The translations under genes were made by a program, and so were the position numbers. The notes under the pieces are model-generated. The model was not told the DNA's origin. It did no database searches and saw only the letters and a program-made list of their open reading frames with translations. This document shows, in pieces, positions 60,100-64,000 of a stretch of 64,000 bases of DNA; position 1 is the first letter of the stretch; each line of letters opens with the position of its first letter. Source of the stretch: Linnemannia elongata (taxonomy: Eukaryota > Mortierellomycota > Mortierellomycetes > Mortierellales > Mortierellaceae); contig JAXBDG010000012.1 in NCBI GenBank assembly GCA_036320915.1, positions 856,501 to 920,500 on the forward strand, given 5' to 3'.

Positions 60100-61830
60100 G
60101 GGGGGAGATGAATGTAGGAAGGGAGCAAGGATGAGGAAGTTAAAATAAAGTAAATGGAAATGAACAAGAAATGTCAATAAGTGAAGAGCGATGGCGAGAT
60201 GTGTGAATGAGAAACTTGGTCTGCTCTTATTTCCTGTACTTTCCCTCTCTTCTGGTCTTCTCTATTCTTTCCTCTCGTTGCTTTTTCTGCGTATTGTTCA
60301 TGTCCACTACCCCTTTCGTAGAAAACGTCTCTCCGTTTCCCTTTTAGTGCATTCACACCCTCGGCGTAGGCAAATCTCGAGCAGTGGATACAATGCTACG
60401 TCTATTTCATGCGGTACAGGGTCCTCTCAGATATCGGTGGTGCTATTCCACTGAGAAACGCAAAAGCCGATTGACGATACGGTTTATGATTAGAAGTTTT
60501 TAAAGAAAGGGTGCATGTAAGAGCACAGGAGTAAATGGAGTAACGAAGTGAATCAGAGTGCAAACAAACGGTCAAGAGCGTGGGCAAGGGACAAGGCAAG
60601 AGAAAATGATACAAGACGAGAAGTCAGAACAAATGATATACATAATACACGAGTGAGATATAAACCAGCTTACAGGTGGCGTAGAAGTGAAGGGTAAGCA
60701 AGTGGGGTGGAGACTTAGTGAACAGACGCATTTGCGGGTGTGGTGAGGCTGTCAACTGAAGAGTTGAGAGGCTGTTGTGTTAGTCCTAGGAAAGAGAGAG
60801 CGCAACAAGCAAGAGAGCGGTGCCCTTGGTCAACATTCATCCTCTCGATTCAAATTCCCTACCCCTGTCAAACTGCCTGGGCGGATGTAATGGACAATAC
60901 ATAACCCACTGCGAATAGGTGCAGTTCTTATTCTTTGGCCTGATGTAATGGACAATACATAACCCACTGCGAGAAGGTGCAGTTCTTATTCTTTGGCCTC
61001 AAGTGTTCCTTGTAACTGTTCTGATTGGTTGTAGTAGCTGGACAGAGGTGAGCAATATTCCTTTTCTTTCTCAAACCTACCTTCAACTTTTCCTCCCATG
61101 ACCCAAGCCCCGCTCTCTCATCTGAGTCTACCCGAATCACAAATGCCTCGACGCATAATGCGTATACAAATCAAAATGGATGAGACTGCGTGCATGGGGT
61201 TGGAGAGGGTACTGTACGGTCATTGAACGGTCATACATTCCGTTGCAGAGTTTGATCATGCGCGATCTGTGAAGCGTCGTGTACATATGAAAAATTACTC
61301 TCTGTTTATTTTGAGCGCTGGTACATCGGATCAGACAGATCTGGCAATGATTTATGGATTTATAACATATCTTACCTGTACGCCCACCTTGCCATCCGTA
61401 TATTCGCATGTATGAATTTCTTTGTACCCTACTGCCGGACCTTTCCTGTGTGAATTATCCACTACAACCTATTGGTCCGATCATAGCATGGTGCATGATC
61501 ACCACACATACCTTTCTCGATGTGCCTCATGAACCTAGAAAGAATATCGTCGTCTTAATAGCTCACTCACATGAATCGCGTTCTCTTCCACGAACTCGAG
61601 CCGCGCTCAGACACACTTGATGTCGAATCTCAAATGAGATGTTCCAGGCCCTCTAGCCACGCTTGGTGGATACATCTATGTCGCTGCAATATTCGATCGT
61701 TCGGTAATGCCAAAATGGTTCAGATTTCGCTTCCAAATGCGGGAGAAAATGGAGTCAGCGAGAGAAAAGAATCGCGGTCATCCTCTAATATCGTACATGA
61801 AGGCGCTGGGGTTTATTTTCTGTTAAGATC
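60100..61830. other. Intergenic DNA with a 57-bp tandem pair
   Basis: GATGTAATGGACAATACATA with CCCACTGCGA and TTCTTATTCTTTGGCCT occurs twice, at about 60885-60941 and 60942-60998. No gene is supported in the rest. Confidence 0.55.
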
Positions 61831-61833
61831 ACG

Positions 61834-61841
61834 TATAAATA
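61834..61841 (+). promoter_or_regulatory. TATA box of the 61901 gene
   Basis: TATAAATA 60-67 bp upstream of the ATG at 61901. It rules out the longer frame from 61571 as the coding start. Confidence 0.65.
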
Positions 61842-61900
61842 GAGACTTGGCCGCTTTCACCCTTTCAACCACACTTGTTACTGTAACTCATCCAACTAAT

Positions 61901-62149
61901 ATGCTCAGCATTCGCGCTCTCGTCGTTATCGCCGTTGCCACTGTTGCTGCCACCGTCAGCGGTTCTCCCATTCCCGACTCCGTCAACGCTCCTATCTGGG
62001 AAGGCCCCAACCCCCCTCCACCAGGCTCAACTTATGTGGGTGTCTTTGGTGGCTCTAAGGGTTTCTTGCAGTGCTACGAAGCGTGCGGCAAGGTCATACC
62101 TTACTGGTGGCACAAAGTAAATGGACAGTGCTGGTGCCCTCCTAAATAA
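61901..62149 (+). CDS. Small secreted protein
   Basis: 82 aa. Signal peptide MLSIRALVVIAVATVAATVSG, a Pro-rich stretch (GPNPPPPGS), then a compact C-terminus with four cysteines (LQCYEACGK...GQCWCPP) likely forming two disulfides. It is typical of small fungal secreted or effector-like proteins; no family recognised. A well-placed TATA box supports it. Confidence 0.7.
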   Translation: MLSIRALVVIAVATVAATVSGSPIPDSVNAPIWEGPNPPPPGSTYVGVFGGSKGFLQCYEACGKVIPYWWHKVNGQCWCPPK

Positions 62150-63060
62150 ATCGCACCAGATGCGTGAATTTGCCCCAACTTGCGATTTCGATTCACCATC
62201 ATATATAGGTTTAGTGAGCCTAATTCAAATCTTAGCGTATGTCTGGATTGTGTCGTTGCTGATGAGAATCGAAAAGATAGGTAGCCAGTAATGAAGACCA
62301 TCGTGTCCGGGTGATGCGATCTTCCTTCCTTTTCCTCCAATCGCCCTCCACCCTCCACCCTCCATCTTTTTTGTTTGGATACGACTTTTTGTAGGTCTCT
62401 GTGCCTGTAAATTTAAATTTCCAGTCCGGCTATGCCTGTATGCATGTTTTGCAGTCCCCAGTCGTCCCGTACAGTCCCCCCCTTCTACACCGTGTAGATG
62501 CTATTTTTACTTGTACTTTCATAACTATGGCATGATGGTACTGCGGTACTAGTGAGGCATGTCTATGTCTAACTCATTTTCCAGAAGCATCAAAGTTGGT
62601 CCAAAGCTATGAACAATTATCTATATCCAGTTTGATTGTTCTTAGCGGTCAGTTGCTTACCCATGCTGTCCATTTTGTCTTTTTTACCTGAATAATTTAT
62701 TTCCCTTGTGCAAATCAAGCTACTTCCAGTCTCCGATACTTTCACCAACTGGAGTGGCGCCAACATCACGCTTCATCTGGCATTTGATATGCACAATCGT
62801 ACTCTTTCTGTGTAATGACTGTTGGTACACTTGCAATTGTAAATGTTGATAAGTCATTAACATACTAAGAGGAGGTATTAAATAAATGGATCTCTCTTCC
62901 CTTACTTGTTCTTTTTTTTTTTTTTTACTAGCAAGCAATTCATCTATCCTCAGCTCTCTTCCTTCACATCAGCTCACTCACACCAATCTTTCCGTGCATA
63001 CAACGTATACACGCACATTCATCGGCCTTATCCCTTTTTTTTTGGCAGTGATATTCTATT
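62150..63060. other. Intergenic DNA, no gene seen
   Basis: Only short frames in this stretch. A poly-T run lies at 62911-62926, and a TTAAATAAATGG stretch near 62878 could be promoter-like. Confidence 0.4.
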
Positions 63061-63063
63061 TCC

Positions 63064-63930
63064 TATCCCTTCGACCGTCAAGGATTCTGGAACGTTTTTG
63101 TTCCACAAATTTTTGGGCATAAATCACGTGTAGGACCACACGTTAACAATGCGAAAAAGAGAGTTACTTTAAGAGGGTACCAGGAACCAGGCACCGGGTT
63201 TGCATTTATTTTATTTTTTTACTTTTGATGTTCATAAGTATTGTAACTTGCATTTTGGTTAGAAGAGGGTATAAGGTATGTGGGTTTTGTGTGGTGCACG
63301 TTTAAAAACCATGGTATTCTTTGTAACAGTTACGGGTCTTAGTAAGGCACAGGGGTACCTTGCAGAACCCACAGATCCAGGTCGTGGGGGTCTTGACGTC
63401 GCAAGTCTTGTCTCCCAACACAGTGGCCTTGTGGCGGCAAAGGATGCAGTTGGGGCGGGCGCCGACATCAGGTATCACCTCTGCATCTCCTCCGTCCTCA
63501 TTGTCTTCATCATCAACAGGAAACAACTCATCCAGACGTGTGGCTGGTCGACGAGTGATGGAGAAGTCCATCTCCTCCTCATCCGCGACGTCGTTGGTGT
63601 CAACCTCGTCCTCCTCTACCTCAGAAACCTCTTCAACAATAACACGACGATTGCGGGGCATGGACCAACAACTGGGCGAAGTGAAATGGGGAATGTTGGG
63701 AAAGGAATGAATTAGAGAAGAGAAAGAGGGATTCAATGGAATCGCTTTTGCAAAAGAAAAACATACAACGGTTGACCAGCTGTCAATCGATCCTGACGTT
63801 GTTTTGTGCGAGGAATCCATTTCTCGTATTGTTTAAGGGGGTCTCATTAGCCATTGTCGAGAGAACTTCATTTGACTGAAAATTTCAAAAAATCTGGAAC
63901 TTTTTTGTTCCAGAATCAATCGAAGGGATA
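63064..63930 (-). mobile_element. Internally deleted piggyBac-like element, 867 bp
   Basis: Ends TATCCCTTCGA and TCGAAGGGATA are inverted repeats, each followed inward by an ATTCTGGAAC/GTTCC palindrome. A TTAA duplication is not visible. A related single end is at 34961. The element encloses the minus-strand frame at 63302-63820. Confidence 0.7.
63302..63820 (-). CDS. Acidic N-terminus joined to piggyBac Cys-rich C-terminus
   Basis: 172 aa (or 119 aa from MPRNRRVIVEEV at 63661). A very acidic region (VEEVSEVEEDEVD, PVDDEDNEDGG) typical of piggyBac transposase N-termini is directly followed by the C-terminal Cys-rich domain: NCILCRHK, TWICGFCKVPLC, NCYKEYHG. The entire catalytic core is missing, yet the frame is intact. 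Such a protein could bind the element ends without cutting. It may be an accidental deletion product or a selected repressor. Confidence 0.6.
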   Translation of the reverse strand: MDSSHKTTSGSIDSWSTVVCFSFAKAIPLNPSFSSLIHSFPNIPHFTSPSCWSMPRNRRVIVEEVSEVEEDEVDTNDVADEEEMDFSITRRPATRLDELFPVDDEDNEDGGDAEVIPDVGARPNCILCRHKATVLGDKTCDVKTPTTWICGFCKVPLCLTKTRNCYKEYHGF

Positions 63931-64000
63931 CTATGTTTTCTCTTATCCTCTTCATTTTGTCCTCCTTTCTTGTTCTCTTTGTTCTCTTTTCCCTCTCTTC

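Noticed and set aside
63062..63930. TTAA target duplication at the piggyBac-like element
   Set aside because: The flanks read TTCC and CTAT; no TTAA is visible, so the family call rests on the Cys-rich domain and terminal repeats only.

Overview
This looks like nuclear DNA of an early-diverging filamentous fungus, most likely of the Mortierellomycota/Mucoromycota. The reasons are short GT-AG introns (81-204 nt), strong TATA boxes, Crinkler-type effector genes, an F-box/LRR_RI protein, a Fanzor (eukaryotic TnpB-like) gene, SWIM/MULE and piggyBac remnants, and fungal-type 28S rRNA pieces. Species assignment is inference, since no search was possible.

Region by region. (1) 0.6-16 kb is a compact island of about 16 small, mostly intronless genes. 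They include a short Crinkler-like N-domain gene, a Ras-like GTPase with a CaaX tail, three related Cys/His proteins, a set of proteins sharing a beta-rich (possibly OB-fold) module, tail-anchored and mucin-like membrane proteins, an HTH protein and a Cys-rich secreted protein. Many have a TATAAAAG box 50-150 bp upstream of the ATG. (2) 16-21.3 kb and 31.7-44.6 kb carry repeated 28S rRNA 3'-end segments (four of about 590 nt plus shorter pieces) whose 5' edge falls at the same 28S nucleotide. They are interleaved with two copies of a zinc-finger/coiled-coil gene and two copies of a Crinkler-NTPase-nuclease gene. (3) 21.9-27 kb has an F-box-like LRR protein and a five-exon PD-(D/E)XK-like protein. 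(4) 32.3-37.5 kb holds decayed transposon pieces and a frameshifted lineage-specific gene. (5) 46-49.7 kb has a truncated Cdc1/Ted1-type metallophosphoesterase next to a palindromic foldback element, and an intact three-exon secreted histidine phosphatase. (6) 50-58 kb is a mobile-element cluster: a MULE remnant lacking its catalytic core, a tRNA-headed SINE with 16-bp target duplications, a spliced gene fusing an XPG/FEN1-like PIN nuclease to a Fanzor RuvC nuclease (two nonsense codons), a structured candidate guide-RNA scaffold, and the first exon of a second XPG-like gene. (7) 58-64 kb holds satellites, a frameshifted LPMO-like relic, a small secreted protein and an internally deleted piggyBac element.

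The strongest candidate for an undescribed system is the XPG-PIN/Fanzor fusion with its 3' structured RNA. All four introns keep phase across the junction, so the two nucleases were built as one roughly 1,320-codon protein. The second theme is modular effector evolution: two Crinkler genes have different first exons but an apparently identical remainder, with the switch a few bases inside intron 1, just after the HVIV(Q)RPP motif, and the identity ending inside the downstream 28S segment. All alignments were made by eye from the sequence.
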